Below, piece after piece: positions 1 to 8,357 of a DNA stretch of 64,000 nucleotides. Position 1 is the stretch's first letter. Every line of letters begins with the position of its first letter. Source of the DNA: CAYPZL01 sp964415045 (GTDB lineage Bacteria; Planctomycetota; Phycisphaerae; Sedimentisphaerales; Anaerobacaceae); the NCBI GenBank assembly GCA_964415045.1, contig CAYPZL010000003.1:15892-79891 (forward strand), in the 5' to 3' direction. The notes beneath the pieces were generated by a model. The model ran no database searches, was not told the origin of the DNA, and saw only the letters and a program-made list of their open reading frames with translations. The translations under genes were made by a program, and so were the position numbers.

Positions 1-1394
1 TTGACGCTGAGCTCCATCTGCAGGGGCTCGCCGTATTCCTTGATGCCCAGCGCGGACAGATTGACCTTGAGGCATTTGCCCCGAGCGGCCGAATCGAGGC
101 GCGCCCAGGCCGAATCGGAGGAAGTGACAGGCGAGAACGCCTCCGCCGGCAATCCAAGGCCGCCGATGATATGAACCGCTTCGCCCGGGTAGGCTCGATA
201 GACGATGGGCCTGCCCTCCGCGCCGGAATCCTCTTCGGTCAGGGAGAAGGATTGCGTGCTGGCGTATTTGCCTTGCCGGATGTAGACGGTGACGCCGCCG
301 GGCGCCAGCGTTTGGGCTTTAGTTCGGCGGATTGTATCACGAGCCTTTTCGAGCGTGGCGAACGGTTTCTCGCGCGTTCCGGGATTGTTGTCGTCGCCGT
401 TGGTCGCGACGTAATATTCGGTTTTCCGGACCGCTTTGCCAATGGCGATGAGCTGCCTGAGGTGGGGTTCGTAGATGGTGCCGTCGGCCGAGACGTTAAC
501 GTCGATCGTGACGGTGCCGCCTTGTTGGTTGACCGTCTGAATATAGTCGATCATCCAGGCGTCGGTGCGGCGGGGGCCGTCGGCTTTGGCCCAACGCGTG
601 CCGAGATACGAGAGGATTTGCCACTGCATACCGGGCGGAGCCGGGTTGGATCGCGGCGTGGCGCCGAAGCGGTTTTGCTCGCCGGCGGTGTAGTCCTGCT
701 GGTCGGTCAGTTTGTCGAAGGCGTGCTTGATGTCGGCGCCGGGATTGAAGGCGATCAAGCTTCTCGGGTTGCCCGCGCGGACGGCGGCCGCCCACGTGTT
801 CCAGTTGTAAGGTTTTGAGAGATCGTCCCAGCCTGCTCGATTGTACGAGCCGTCAAACCACCAGCCCGAGACCTTCTTGCCATAGCGCAAAGACCACTCG
901 CGGATCACGGCCGACCAATTACGCGTGAATTCCTGCGGCGCCGGCTGTCGCTCGTGGACGTCACCCAGGTTCGCCATCGCCTTCGTGTCACGCTGCGGGC
1001 TGCGCGAGGGCAGGTAGAGCATCAGCCGAATCCCTTTGCCGGCCAGCGCGTCGGCGATCTCCATCGGCAGGTCCCGTGTCGAGCAACGCTGCCCCGTTTC
1101 ATAGCCGGCGAGCTTTTCGTAGGTCGCGTTGGGACTGCAATAATACCCCGAATTCTGCCCCAGCGTGAAGACCAGATACGCCGCTCCCGTCCGGGCGATC
1201 TGCTCGGCAAACCGCTCGACGTCGAACGAATTCACTCGCTCGTTCCAGTCGTCCCCGCCCCCGAGGTAGTGAACGAACACGCCGTACCTGGCGTTCCTCA
1301 GCCAGCTCGTGTCTCGCTTCTGGTCGTCGGATGCTCCGGCGGCGCAGGCTCCCAGAAGGAGGAAGGCCGGAAGCAAACAAGTCGCACGCGTCAT
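1..1394 (-). CDS. GH29-like alpha-L-fucosidase fused to a beta-helix domain, partial
   Basis: The reading frame is open from an ATG at 1394 to the left window edge (464 codons), so the C-terminus is missing. The N-terminus is a lipoprotein-type signal with the lipobox LGAC near residue 16. Residues about 30-290 resemble glycoside hydrolase family 29: GVFVHYL near the start, the GYYCSPNATYEKL segment, and the GWWFDGSY motif whose Asp would be the nucleophile. From about residue 315 a new module starts with EYYVATNGDDNNPGT and continues EKPFATLEKARDTIR, typical of secreted right-handed beta-helix proteins. The role is probably cleavage of fucosyl residues at the cell surface; substrate specificity is inferred only. 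It lies 55 bases downstream of the oxidoreductase gene and is probably its operon partner. Confidence 0.75.
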   Translation of the reverse strand, partial: MTRATCLLPAFLLLGACAAGASDDQKRDTSWLRNARYGVFVHYLGGGDDWNERVNSFDVERFAEQIARTGAAYLVFTLGQNSGYYCSPNATYEKLAGYETGQRCSTRDLPMEIADALAGKGIRLMLYLPSRSPQRDTKAMANLGDVHERQPAPQEFTRNWSAVIREWSLRYGKKVSGWWFDGSYNRAGWDDLSKPYNWNTWAAAVRAGNPRSLIAFNPGADIKHAFDKLTDQQDYTAGEQNRFGATPRSNPAPPGMQWQILSYLGTRWAKADGPRRTDAWMIDYIQTVNQQGGTVTIDVNVSADGTIYEPHLRQLIAIGKAVRKTEYYVATNGDDNNPGTREKPFATLEKARDTIRRTKAQTLAPGGVTVYIRQGKYASTQSFSLTEEDSGAEGRPIVYRAYPGEAVHIIGGLGLPAEAFSPVTSSDSAWARLDSAARGKCLKVNLSALGIKEYGEPLQMELSV

Positions 1395-1449
1395 GAGTGA
1401 TCTCCGCAAATGTAATATGTCGTCTTCTTTCGCGAGCGGTTCGTGCGCG

Positions 1450-2934
1450 TCAGACGTCGTCCGGCACGACGAACGGGACGCGGTAATTGCGCGAGATGTA
1501 CATGTTGGCCATGTCGCCGAACGGGCCGGTGAACCTCTCTTTTTCGGGATCCATTGTGAGTATGGGGCCCATCTGAACCGGCGTTTTTTTGAGATCGATT
1601 TCGTTGGCGTCCAAATGGGCGAGGAATCGGTCGAAGGTATCGGCCAGGGTCTTTTGCCCCTTGACGGCTTCGCGAATCTCTGTGTCGGAGGCATTCTTGC
1701 CGAGTCGATAGGAGATGTTGCCCATGTGGACCAGGGCCGCCGAGAGATGTCCCTGCAGCACGGGGGCGCCGAGGTCGGCGGCCTTGCGGCTGCGGACCGC
1801 GTCGAGAAAGTTGGTGCGCAGGTCCGGGTTCGTCGGTTCGAACGTTCTGATCCGGTTGCCCTGCTTGTCGTAAGCGGCGGTCTTCCCGCCGCCGGAGCCG
1901 CCGGTAACGTAGCCGTTTTCGCACTGGATGATCGTGCCGATCTTGACGCCGCGATATTCGTCCATGTCACCGGAACCCCATCTCTTCCGCCGCTGGGCTG
2001 CTGACGCAGGCAGACCGCGAACCTCGAAGATGATCGGGGCCGGATCGTAGTCCAGGAAGATGATCTGCGTGTTGGGGGTCTGGCCGTCGTCGTCGTAGCC
2101 GAAGCGCCCGCCCAGGCTCATGACGTGTTTAGGCAGCGTGTTTTGCCCGAGGCCCCAGCGGCAGCCGTCCATGTAGTGGATGCCCATGTTGCCGAGGTCG
2201 CCGTCACCGGTGTTCCAGTCCCAATGCCAGTCGTAGTGGAGATACTCGCGCCTCAGCGGTTTTTTCGAAGCGGGGCCCGACCAGAGGTCGTAGTCAAGCG
2301 ATTTAGGGAGCGGCTGCGGGCCGTTGACTTTCCCGATGCTCTCACGCGGCTTGTAGTTGAGCCCGTGGGCGTAGAGGATTTGGCCCAGGTTGCCCTTGCG
2401 GATGTATTCGAAGGCCTCGGCGAAACCGCTTCGCTCGCGCGGTCCGTGCGGCGCCTGGACGATGCGCTTGTATTTGGCCGCCGCCTCGGCCATCTTGCGG
2501 CCTTCAAAGATGGTGTGCGCGGTCGGCTTCTGGACGTAGACATCCTTGCCCGCCTGGCAGGCCCAGATCGTCGCCAACGCGTGCCAGTGGTTGGGCGTCG
2601 TGACGATGACGGCGTCCACGTCTTTGTCGTCCAGTAGCGCGCGCAGGTCGGTATAGGCCTTGATGTTCGGGTTGTGACCTTTGAGCTTCCCGATCTGGGG
2701 CATGAGATGGGCCCGGTCGCAGTCGCACAGCGCGGTGAATCGAATGCCCGGGATCTTGAGGAACGTGTTGATCTCCTTCTTGCCCATGCCGCCGATCTTG
2801 ACGCTGGAGCCGACCCCGATGACGCCAAGCCGGATGTCGTCGTTGGCGCCGCGGATTTTCGAGAACGGCGTGGCAAGTACGGCACCGGTTGCCAGCGACG
2901 TGCGGATGAATTGCCTTCGGGAGAGCTTTGGCAT
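1450..2934 (-). CDS. Gfo/Idh/MocA family oxidoreductase with Tat signal
   Basis: The product has 494 residues. The N-terminus carries a twin-arginine signal (SRRQFIRTS then a hydrophobic stretch), so it is probably exported, as is common for planctomycete members of the family. The Rossmann motif GVIGVGSSVKIGG follows at about residue 37, and the usual EKP motif appears as QKP in DVYVQKPTAHT. The C-terminal part contains the WHWDWNTGDGDLGNMGIHYMD segment of the substrate domain. The family oxidises or reduces sugars and cyclitols with NAD(P). The start is supported by AGGAG about 7 bases upstream. It sits in a leftward operon with a sugar-isomerase-like gene and glycosidases, which fits carbohydrate catabolism; the substrate is unknown. 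Confidence 0.9.
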   Translation of the reverse strand: MPKLSRRQFIRTSLATGAVLATPFSKIRGANDDIRLGVIGVGSSVKIGGMGKKEINTFLKIPGIRFTALCDCDRAHLMPQIGKLKGHNPNIKAYTDLRALLDDKDVDAVIVTTPNHWHALATIWACQAGKDVYVQKPTAHTIFEGRKMAEAAAKYKRIVQAPHGPRERSGFAEAFEYIRKGNLGQILYAHGLNYKPRESIGKVNGPQPLPKSLDYDLWSGPASKKPLRREYLHYDWHWDWNTGDGDLGNMGIHYMDGCRWGLGQNTLPKHVMSLGGRFGYDDDGQTPNTQIIFLDYDPAPIIFEVRGLPASAAQRRKRWGSGDMDEYRGVKIGTIIQCENGYVTGGSGGGKTAAYDKQGNRIRTFEPTNPDLRTNFLDAVRSRKAADLGAPVLQGHLSAALVHMGNISYRLGKNASDTEIREAVKGQKTLADTFDRFLAHLDANEIDLKKTPVQMGPILTMDPEKERFTGPFGDMANMYISRNYRVPFVVPDDV

Positions 2935-2950
2935 TCTGATTCTCCTGGTA

Positions 2951-3832
2951 TTAGATGACGTTTTGATAGGCGAGGAAGAGGGCGCGGTAGTATTTCATCA
3001 GGCGTATGGGGTCGGAGCTTGCGGGAATCTCGGCGTCGCAATAGCCCTGATAGCCTGAGGCGCGTAGCAACTGGAACAGCCTGCGATAGGGGTATTGCTC
3101 ATCCCACATCTCGTGCAGGTGGATGTTGCCGATTTGGTCTTTGACGGAATTGAAGTTGGCGTCGAAGCCGGGGCCTTTGGTGTCGTTTTTGTCGCAGTTC
3201 CAGTTGACGTAGACGTGGGGACTGTCGGCGTAGTCGAGCATCTTCTTGACCTTGCCGACGATGTTGGTGCCTCTGCCGTGCACGGCCAGGCGGATTTGCA
3301 CGCCGTAGTTGTGAGCGAACTCCCCGACTTCGCGGGCGGCCCGGCCGATCTGACGCAGCGTTTGTTCCTCGGGGATGCCCGCGGGGATGGCGTTGGGGAA
3401 GACGCGAATGCCCAGGGCCCCGGTGTCGTGGGCGAGAATCGTGTACTCCTTCGTGCCTTCGATGTGTCTCCGCAGCTCGGCGGCGTCCGGATGATGATAG
3501 GAGAACGCGCTGGCGAGACTGAGCTTGATTCCGGCGTCCTCGAACCGCTTGCGCACGTCGCGACGCTGCGCCTTGCTGAGACTCACCTCCACGCCGTGGG
3601 CGTGAGTGGTGCGAAGTTCAGCGTGCTCGAACTTTGTCTCCGTGCAGTTCTTGATGATCGTTTCGATGTCCCAATCCTTGGCCAGCGTGTAGGTCATCAG
3701 GCCCAGGCGCAGCGGTTTGGCGGTTTGGCCGGCGTTCTGAGCGCGGGATGGACGGCTCGACGTCAAGACCGACGTCGCGGCCACGGCGACCGACGATTTT
3801 AGCAGGTTCCTTCGCGTGTAGTCTTCGGGCAT
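2951..3832 (-). CDS. Sugar phosphate isomerase/epimerase-like TIM barrel with Tat signal
   Basis: The start is taken at 3832 (293 residues) because AGGAG lies 7 bases upstream and the protein then opens with a twin-arginine signal (YTRRNLLKSS, then an alanine-rich stretch ending in SRAQ). The open frame runs further upstream, but that part has no protein-like character. After the signal comes LRLGLMTYTLAKDWDIETII, the first strand of the AP-endonuclease-2/xylose-isomerase-like barrel. Later segments such as ELRTTHAHGVEV and NIHLHEMWDEQYP fit metal-binding strands. It is 16 bases from the oxidoreductase gene, a frequent pair in planctomycete sugar operons. The substrate cannot be told from sequence. 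Confidence 0.85.
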   Translation of the reverse strand: MPEDYTRRNLLKSSVAVAATSVLTSSRPSRAQNAGQTAKPLRLGLMTYTLAKDWDIETIIKNCTETKFEHAELRTTHAHGVEVSLSKAQRRDVRKRFEDAGIKLSLASAFSYHHPDAAELRRHIEGTKEYTILAHDTGALGIRVFPNAIPAGIPEEQTLRQIGRAAREVGEFAHNYGVQIRLAVHGRGTNIVGKVKKMLDYADSPHVYVNWNCDKNDTKGPGFDANFNSVKDQIGNIHLHEMWDEQYPYRRLFQLLRASGYQGYCDAEIPASSDPIRLMKYYRALFLAYQNVI

Positions 3833-3855
3833 GTTTGCTCTCCTTCGTGGGTGAA

Positions 3856-6591
3856 TTACGGGGTGGGCTGCAATACGATGATAAACCCCTTCTTTCCTTC
3901 GATGGGTGGCAGCGTCAAGCGCAGCTTGGCGATGGTCTCTTCTGATACGGATGAGCCCATCGCCAAGGCCTTCGGCCTTGACGCTGCCACCCTGATGGTT
4001 CCGCCTTCCTGGAAGCCGGTGATCGACGGCGTGACGACGTTGCAGTTGTTGGGATCCAATTCGAGCGCTTGCCGATCGATGGTGAGTGTGCCTTGGACAG
4101 GCTTGTCGGTCCAGTTGGCCAGGGCGATCACGGTGTCTTTCTTTCCTCGGAAGACGGTTGCCCCGAGGTTCGGCGTGTCCGTCTTCACGGGGCAGCCGGC
4201 GTCCCAGAGACCGATCATCTCCCTTTCGGCGAAGTGGTATTCGTCCCAGAACCGCCAGATGTGCTCGGGCGTCGGGCCGTGCCATCCCAGGCGGTTGGTC
4301 ATGCCGAAGACCATTCCCCGCCAGGGGTTGCCCCCTCCCTGTAACATCTGGGACGTCAAGCCAAACGGGATTCCGCTGATCTCCACCAGCCAGTAGTCGG
4401 GTGAGAGATCGTAGCTGCGGCCCTCGCCGATCCAGAGCTGATCGAAATAGGGAAGCAGGTCCATGTACAGGTTCAAACAGCAGGCCCAGCCGGCCATGTT
4501 GTTGAAATGGTTCCAGGTGTGCAGATCGATGCGTGCGGCGGGGCGATGACGGTCGAGAATCTTGCGGGCGCGCTTCATCGTGACCCTGTCGAGCGCCGAG
4601 TCATCGATGTACATCCCGTCGATTTGAATGTTCCTGCACATCCAGTCGAGGCCTTCGAGGTAGAAGTTGTTCAGCCGGGAGTCCGGGGTCGTAATTACGG
4701 AAAGGTCCTGTCGCCCCTTGTATGGCCCTTGGCTGAAGGCGCATTTCCAGGCGGGGATGAAATCTTCCTTGAAGTGCTTGATCAGCCACGGATGCGGGCC
4801 GTTGGGGTTGATGACGGTCTTGGCCTCCGTGCCCGGTCCGGGGAAGATCACCTCTCCGTTGAGGCTGCGCATCGCCCAGATCTCGGGCGTGTTGACGGTC
4901 AGCTCGCGGGTGGTGTAGTAGACCTTCGTGCGTATCCCGTGGGAATGAGCGTCGGCCACGAACTTTTTGAGGTGCGGGACGTTCTCGGCGAGGTAGGGAT
5001 AGTTGATAAACGGATTGAGGTCTTTGCGGTGATGGATGTTGATAATGTTGGCGCCGCTCTTTCGCGCCTCGGAAATGAATCCGGCGCTGACCTGGGAGCC
5101 GGCGTTGTGATAATAGCGGTCGTTATACTGAACCTCTCTGTTAATCAGTTTGACGGGGGTAATGAGCAGCTCAAAATCGAAATTCAGCGTCTGTCCCTGG
5201 CGCAGCGATCGCGCCCCGCAATATGCTTTAATCAGCGCGCCCTTCGACGTCGTCAGGATATCGGCGCCGCCGCGTCCCTCGTTGCCCCAGGATTCGGGCA
5301 GGTTCAGGGGACAGAACTTGTAGTAGACGTTGACGAGCTGCCGGCGGTAATTCTCGCCCTTGAGCTTGATGCGCAGGCCTCCGTTGACGCCGCCGACCCA
5401 GACGGCGTCCTGGCTCTTCTTTTGCACGTCCCATTTCCAGTTCCAGGTCTCGGGGCGCAGGCCGCCGGGTTTGCCCATGCCCATCATGTATTTCGACATC
5501 TCCGGCGTCAGCGGGATTTCGAGACGGATGTCCTTGACCTGGAGGTCCTTCAGCGGATTCAGCGTCAGGGCATAGGCCAGAAAGCCGTCGAATTCGGCGT
5601 ACGCCTCCAGGAGCAGCTCCACCTCCTCCGAAGCGCTCTTTACGGTCCATGCCAGCGTCGAAGGGACTTCTTTCGTGAAACGGACGCCTTCAGGTTTGAG
5701 ACGGATGGTTTTTCCATCGGCCGTTTCAACAACGAAACGGAATCGATCGGCCAATACGGGTTGGCCCTTCTCAACGAGGTTCTGGTTGTTGGGGCCGAAG
5801 AAAGTGGAGATCGCCGCCGGCAGGCCGGTCCGGGCGATTCTGACCTGCCTGCCCAGGATGGTAAATGTCCTGCGCCGGCGCGTCACCGGGCGATACCCGC
5901 GCGTGACCTCGTCGTCGTGGGCGATGGTGGAATTCAACCAGGATAGGCGAGCGAGCCTGTGTGCCTCGTCGACGCCGTGATGCGCCAGCGCCGCCCCGGT
6001 GACATTCAGAACCACGTCGATCTCGGTCTCGGGGGCGTTGGCGCAGGTGATAACAAGCCGGCCCTTGTATTGCCCCCGGGCCTCAGCGGGTATCTGCACG
6101 CCAAACCAGAGCGGCTGTACCCGTCCTTGGGCCACGTCGATCGTCTTTTGAAAGGCGCATCCGTTGGGGCCGACCCCTGCCAGGTTGAAACAGGTCAAGG
6201 CCGACCTCGGGATCACGGTGCCGCCTTTGAGGTCGGAGAACCTGACGTTCAGGCCTTCGAGGCTCCGGCGGGCGGCGAATACGCCGACCTGGAAGACATA
6301 GTATTCGCCCGGTTGTGGAGTGCCCTGGAAGGTGGTCAGGCCCCTTGAATTCCGCCGGGTCCAGGCCTCCGGGAGTCCGTCCAGAAGCCGAATCGGTCGC
6401 TTCCGAACCTCGGGGAACGTCAGATACGCTTCCGCCGCGTGCTTCGACAAGAATGCCTGCCGGGAGGCCTGCGAGGCATATTCTGAGAGGTCGTCGAGTG
6501 GGGTATCCGCATTGCCTCCACTGGCCCAGGCGCCGGACAGAATCGCAAGCAGGCCCAGAGCGGCAACAAGCACACGTCGTTTCGTTCGCAT
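3856..6591 (-). CDS. Large secreted glycosidase-fold protein (DUF6067-like)
   Basis: With the start at 6591 (AGGAG about 5 bases upstream) the product has 911 residues and a signal peptide (MRTKRRVLVAALGLLAILSG). An N-terminal beta-rich part (about 30-480) is followed by a barrel-like part with HHRKDLNPFINYPYLAENVP, a GIRTKVYYTTREL strand and DGMYIDDSALDR, which carries plausible catalytic acids. The C-terminal part is beta-rich (FRGKKDTVIALANWTDKP). This order matches what I know of DUF6067/DUF4091-type putative glycoside hydrolases; the family name is from memory. It is the first gene of the leftward operon. An imperfect palindrome lies inside its 3' end (separate entry). Enzymatic activity is inferred. 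Confidence 0.75.
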   Translation of the reverse strand: MRTKRRVLVAALGLLAILSGAWASGGNADTPLDDLSEYASQASRQAFLSKHAAEAYLTFPEVRKRPIRLLDGLPEAWTRRNSRGLTTFQGTPQPGEYYVFQVGVFAARRSLEGLNVRFSDLKGGTVIPRSALTCFNLAGVGPNGCAFQKTIDVAQGRVQPLWFGVQIPAEARGQYKGRLVITCANAPETEIDVVLNVTGAALAHHGVDEAHRLARLSWLNSTIAHDDEVTRGYRPVTRRRRTFTILGRQVRIARTGLPAAISTFFGPNNQNLVEKGQPVLADRFRFVVETADGKTIRLKPEGVRFTKEVPSTLAWTVKSASEEVELLLEAYAEFDGFLAYALTLNPLKDLQVKDIRLEIPLTPEMSKYMMGMGKPGGLRPETWNWKWDVQKKSQDAVWVGGVNGGLRIKLKGENYRRQLVNVYYKFCPLNLPESWGNEGRGGADILTTSKGALIKAYCGARSLRQGQTLNFDFELLITPVKLINREVQYNDRYYHNAGSQVSAGFISEARKSGANIINIHHRKDLNPFINYPYLAENVPHLKKFVADAHSHGIRTKVYYTTRELTVNTPEIWAMRSLNGEVIFPGPGTEAKTVINPNGPHPWLIKHFKEDFIPAWKCAFSQGPYKGRQDLSVITTPDSRLNNFYLEGLDWMCRNIQIDGMYIDDSALDRVTMKRARKILDRHRPAARIDLHTWNHFNNMAGWACCLNLYMDLLPYFDQLWIGEGRSYDLSPDYWLVEISGIPFGLTSQMLQGGGNPWRGMVFGMTNRLGWHGPTPEHIWRFWDEYHFAEREMIGLWDAGCPVKTDTPNLGATVFRGKKDTVIALANWTDKPVQGTLTIDRQALELDPNNCNVVTPSITGFQEGGTIRVAASRPKALAMGSSVSEETIAKLRLTLPPIEGKKGFIIVLQPTP
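3904..3992. repeat. Imperfect palindrome inside a coding sequence
   Basis: Two nested pairs of arms are complementary without mismatch: 3904-3919 with 3977-3992 (16 bases, GGGTGGCAGCGTCAAG) and 3925-3935 with 3957-3967 (11 bases, CTTGGCGATGG). The left internal gap has 5 bases and the right has 9. The right side itself can fold as AAGGCC-TTC-GGCCTT (3965-3979). It lies in frame near the 3' end of the DUF6067-like gene. Such long complementarity is unusual for coding DNA and resembles a small palindromic element; no second copy was seen in the window. Confidence 0.7.
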
Positions 6592-6685
6592 TTCTCTCCT
6601 TTGTTGAAGGCCGTCCCGCCCGTCGTCAGCGGTCCAGAAGAGGCGACGGCTACGCATGAGAAACGTTCCGATAATGGCGCCGTTG

Positions 6686-6714
6686 ACTGTATCACGGCTC
6701 GCCATTGCCGGCAA
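6686..6714 (-). promoter_or_regulatory. Possible sigma-70-type promoter for the leftward glycosidase operon
   Basis: Read on the minus strand there is TTGCCG, a 17-base spacer and TACAGT. It would give a leader of roughly 90 bases before the start at 6591. It is placed suitably in the divergent intergenic region, but is a match by eye only. Confidence 0.35.
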
Positions 6715-6750
6715 GAATAATTGTTCGTGGCGGGGAAAGAGTCCTTGACG

Positions 6751-6778
6751 TTGGTCACGCCAAACGCCATGCTATAGT
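6751..6778 (+). promoter_or_regulatory. Possible promoter for the FucP-like transporter pair
   Basis: TTGGTC and TATAGT are separated by 16 bases, about 75 bases upstream of the start at 6852. A TTGACG just upstream (6745-6750) is a better -35 hexamer, but its spacer would be 22 bases. Confidence 0.3.
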
Positions 6779-6851
6779 GTTTTTTGTGAGCTAGGGGCGC
6801 TCCCTCGCTCGGACAAGAAGGGAAGTCTTCACTCAAGTACAGGGCGCAACT

Positions 6852-8333
6852 ATGACAGAGACGTCGTCTCCTCCCGCAGCCGAGTCAACGCGGCCCCCGC
6901 GCGTGGTTCCGCACGGAATTGTGTGGCCGTTCATCCTACTGTCCTCGTTGTTTTTGGCGTGGGCCATACCGAACAACATGACGGACACGATGCTGGCGGC
7001 GTTCAAACGCATCATGAGCCTGTCGGATTCGAGGACGGCCTGGATTCAGATTGCCTGCTATTTTTGTGGGTACGGATGCTTCGCGCTGCCCGGCGCCATC
7101 TTCATCAAGAAGCATACGTACAAGTCGGGCGTGCTTCTCGGGCTGGGCCTCTTCGCCGGCGGCGCGATGCTGATCTATCCGGCGGGCCTGGCGGCCGGGT
7201 TGAGTATGTATCTCTGCTTCATGCTGTTTCTGGTGTCCCTGGTGATTCTCTTCGCGGGACTGTCGGTTTTGGAGACGGCCACGAATTCCTACGTCTGCGC
7301 GATCGGCTCGGAAGTGACCGCGACCCAACGTCTGAACTTCGCGCAATCGTTCAATCCGTTCGGCGCGATCACGGGCGTGGTCGTGAGCCAGGTCTTCGTG
7401 CTCTCCAAGCTCAACGTCCTGACGGCCGAGCAGCGACAGGCGCTTCCCGCCGAGCAACTGGCCGCCATCCAGCGCGGCGAGTTGCACGCGGTCACCACCG
7501 CGTATCTCGTTTTGGGGTTGATCATGGCCGGTCTGTTCCTGGCGATCTACGTGACGAGGATGCCCAACCTCAAAGAGGATGACAAAAGCCTGAACCTTAA
7601 GAAAACGTTCGGCCGGCTCGTCAGAAATGGGAACTACGTCTGGGGCGTCATCGCTCAGTTCTTCTACGTCGGCGCCCAGATTGCGGTATGGTCCTACATC
7701 ATCCGCTACGTCCTGATCCAGATGGACCTCGATGCGGTCGTGGCGAGCCTGGGAGAGAACGCCACACCGGAGGCGATCATCGAGAAGCTGCGCGGTCTGG
7801 AGCCGGTTGCAGCGGGATTCTACAACATCTGTGAATGGGTCGGGCTCGACGCGCTGCTCCCGCGGACGGCCGAACAGGCCGGCGGCACTTACTACATCAT
7901 GTCACTGATCCTGTTCGTAATCGGTCGTTTTACCTGCACGCTCGTCATGGACTTCGTCAAGCCTCGGAACTTGCTGACGGCCCTGTCCGCCATCGCGGTG
8001 GCATGCTGTCTGCTCACGATCTACGCGAAGGGATTCGTGGGCATATACGCGTTGATGACCATATCCTTCTGCATGTCCCTGATGTTCCCGACCATTTACG
8101 GCCTGGGCATCGCCGGTTTGAAGGACGACACGAAGGTCGGCGGCTCGGGGATGGTGATGGCCATCGCCGGTGCGGCCGTTTTGACGCAGATTCAAGGCGC
8201 CGTCTCGGACGGGTTCGGCAGCATCAAAGTGGCCTATTGGGTCCCCGCCATCGCGTTCATCGTCGTGGGATTCTATGGAGCGGTCATATGCCGGATACAC
8301 GAATCTCGCGTCTCGTTGGCAAATTCAAAATAA
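6852..8333 (+). CDS. FucP-type MFS sugar transporter (first of pair)
   Basis: The product has 493 residues and about twelve hydrophobic segments. It starts with a conserved PHGIVWPFILLSSLFLAWAI segment and has the signature region of the L-fucose:H+ symporter family (ETATNSYVCAIGSE, then TQRLNFAQSFNPFGAITG). Compared with its neighbour it carries an extra stretch of roughly 50 residues in the second half (about 295-345, between IIRYVLIQMDL and the next membrane helix). It probably imports a fucose-like or related sugar across the inner membrane. It is divergent from the fucosidase operon and 24 bases before a paralogue, so the two are probably cotranscribed. Confidence 0.88.
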   Translation: MTETSSPPAAESTRPPRVVPHGIVWPFILLSSLFLAWAIPNNMTDTMLAAFKRIMSLSDSRTAWIQIACYFCGYGCFALPGAIFIKKHTYKSGVLLGLGLFAGGAMLIYPAGLAAGLSMYLCFMLFLVSLVILFAGLSVLETATNSYVCAIGSEVTATQRLNFAQSFNPFGAITGVVVSQVFVLSKLNVLTAEQRQALPAEQLAAIQRGELHAVTTAYLVLGLIMAGLFLAIYVTRMPNLKEDDKSLNLKKTFGRLVRNGNYVWGVIAQFFYVGAQIAVWSYIIRYVLIQMDLDAVVASLGENATPEAIIEKLRGLEPVAAGFYNICEWVGLDALLPRTAEQAGGTYYIMSLILFVIGRFTCTLVMDFVKPRNLLTALSAIAVACCLLTIYAKGFVGIYALMTISFCMSLMFPTIYGLGIAGLKDDTKVGGSGMVMAIAGAAVLTQIQGAVSDGFGSIKVAYWVPAIAFIVVGFYGAVICRIHESRVSLANSK

Positions 8334-8357
8334 TCTGATAGATCTGGGAAACTACTT

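Noticed and set aside
2951..4285. Long N-terminal extension of the isomerase-like gene to 4285
   Set aside because: The extension overlaps the DUF6067-like gene, has no protein-like features, and would bury the Tat signal; the start at 3832 has a good ribosome binding site.
4507..5946. A 479-codon plus-strand ORF opposite the DUF6067-like gene
   Set aside because: It is antisense to a well-supported gene with a ribosome binding site and signal peptide; no motif or start signal supports it.
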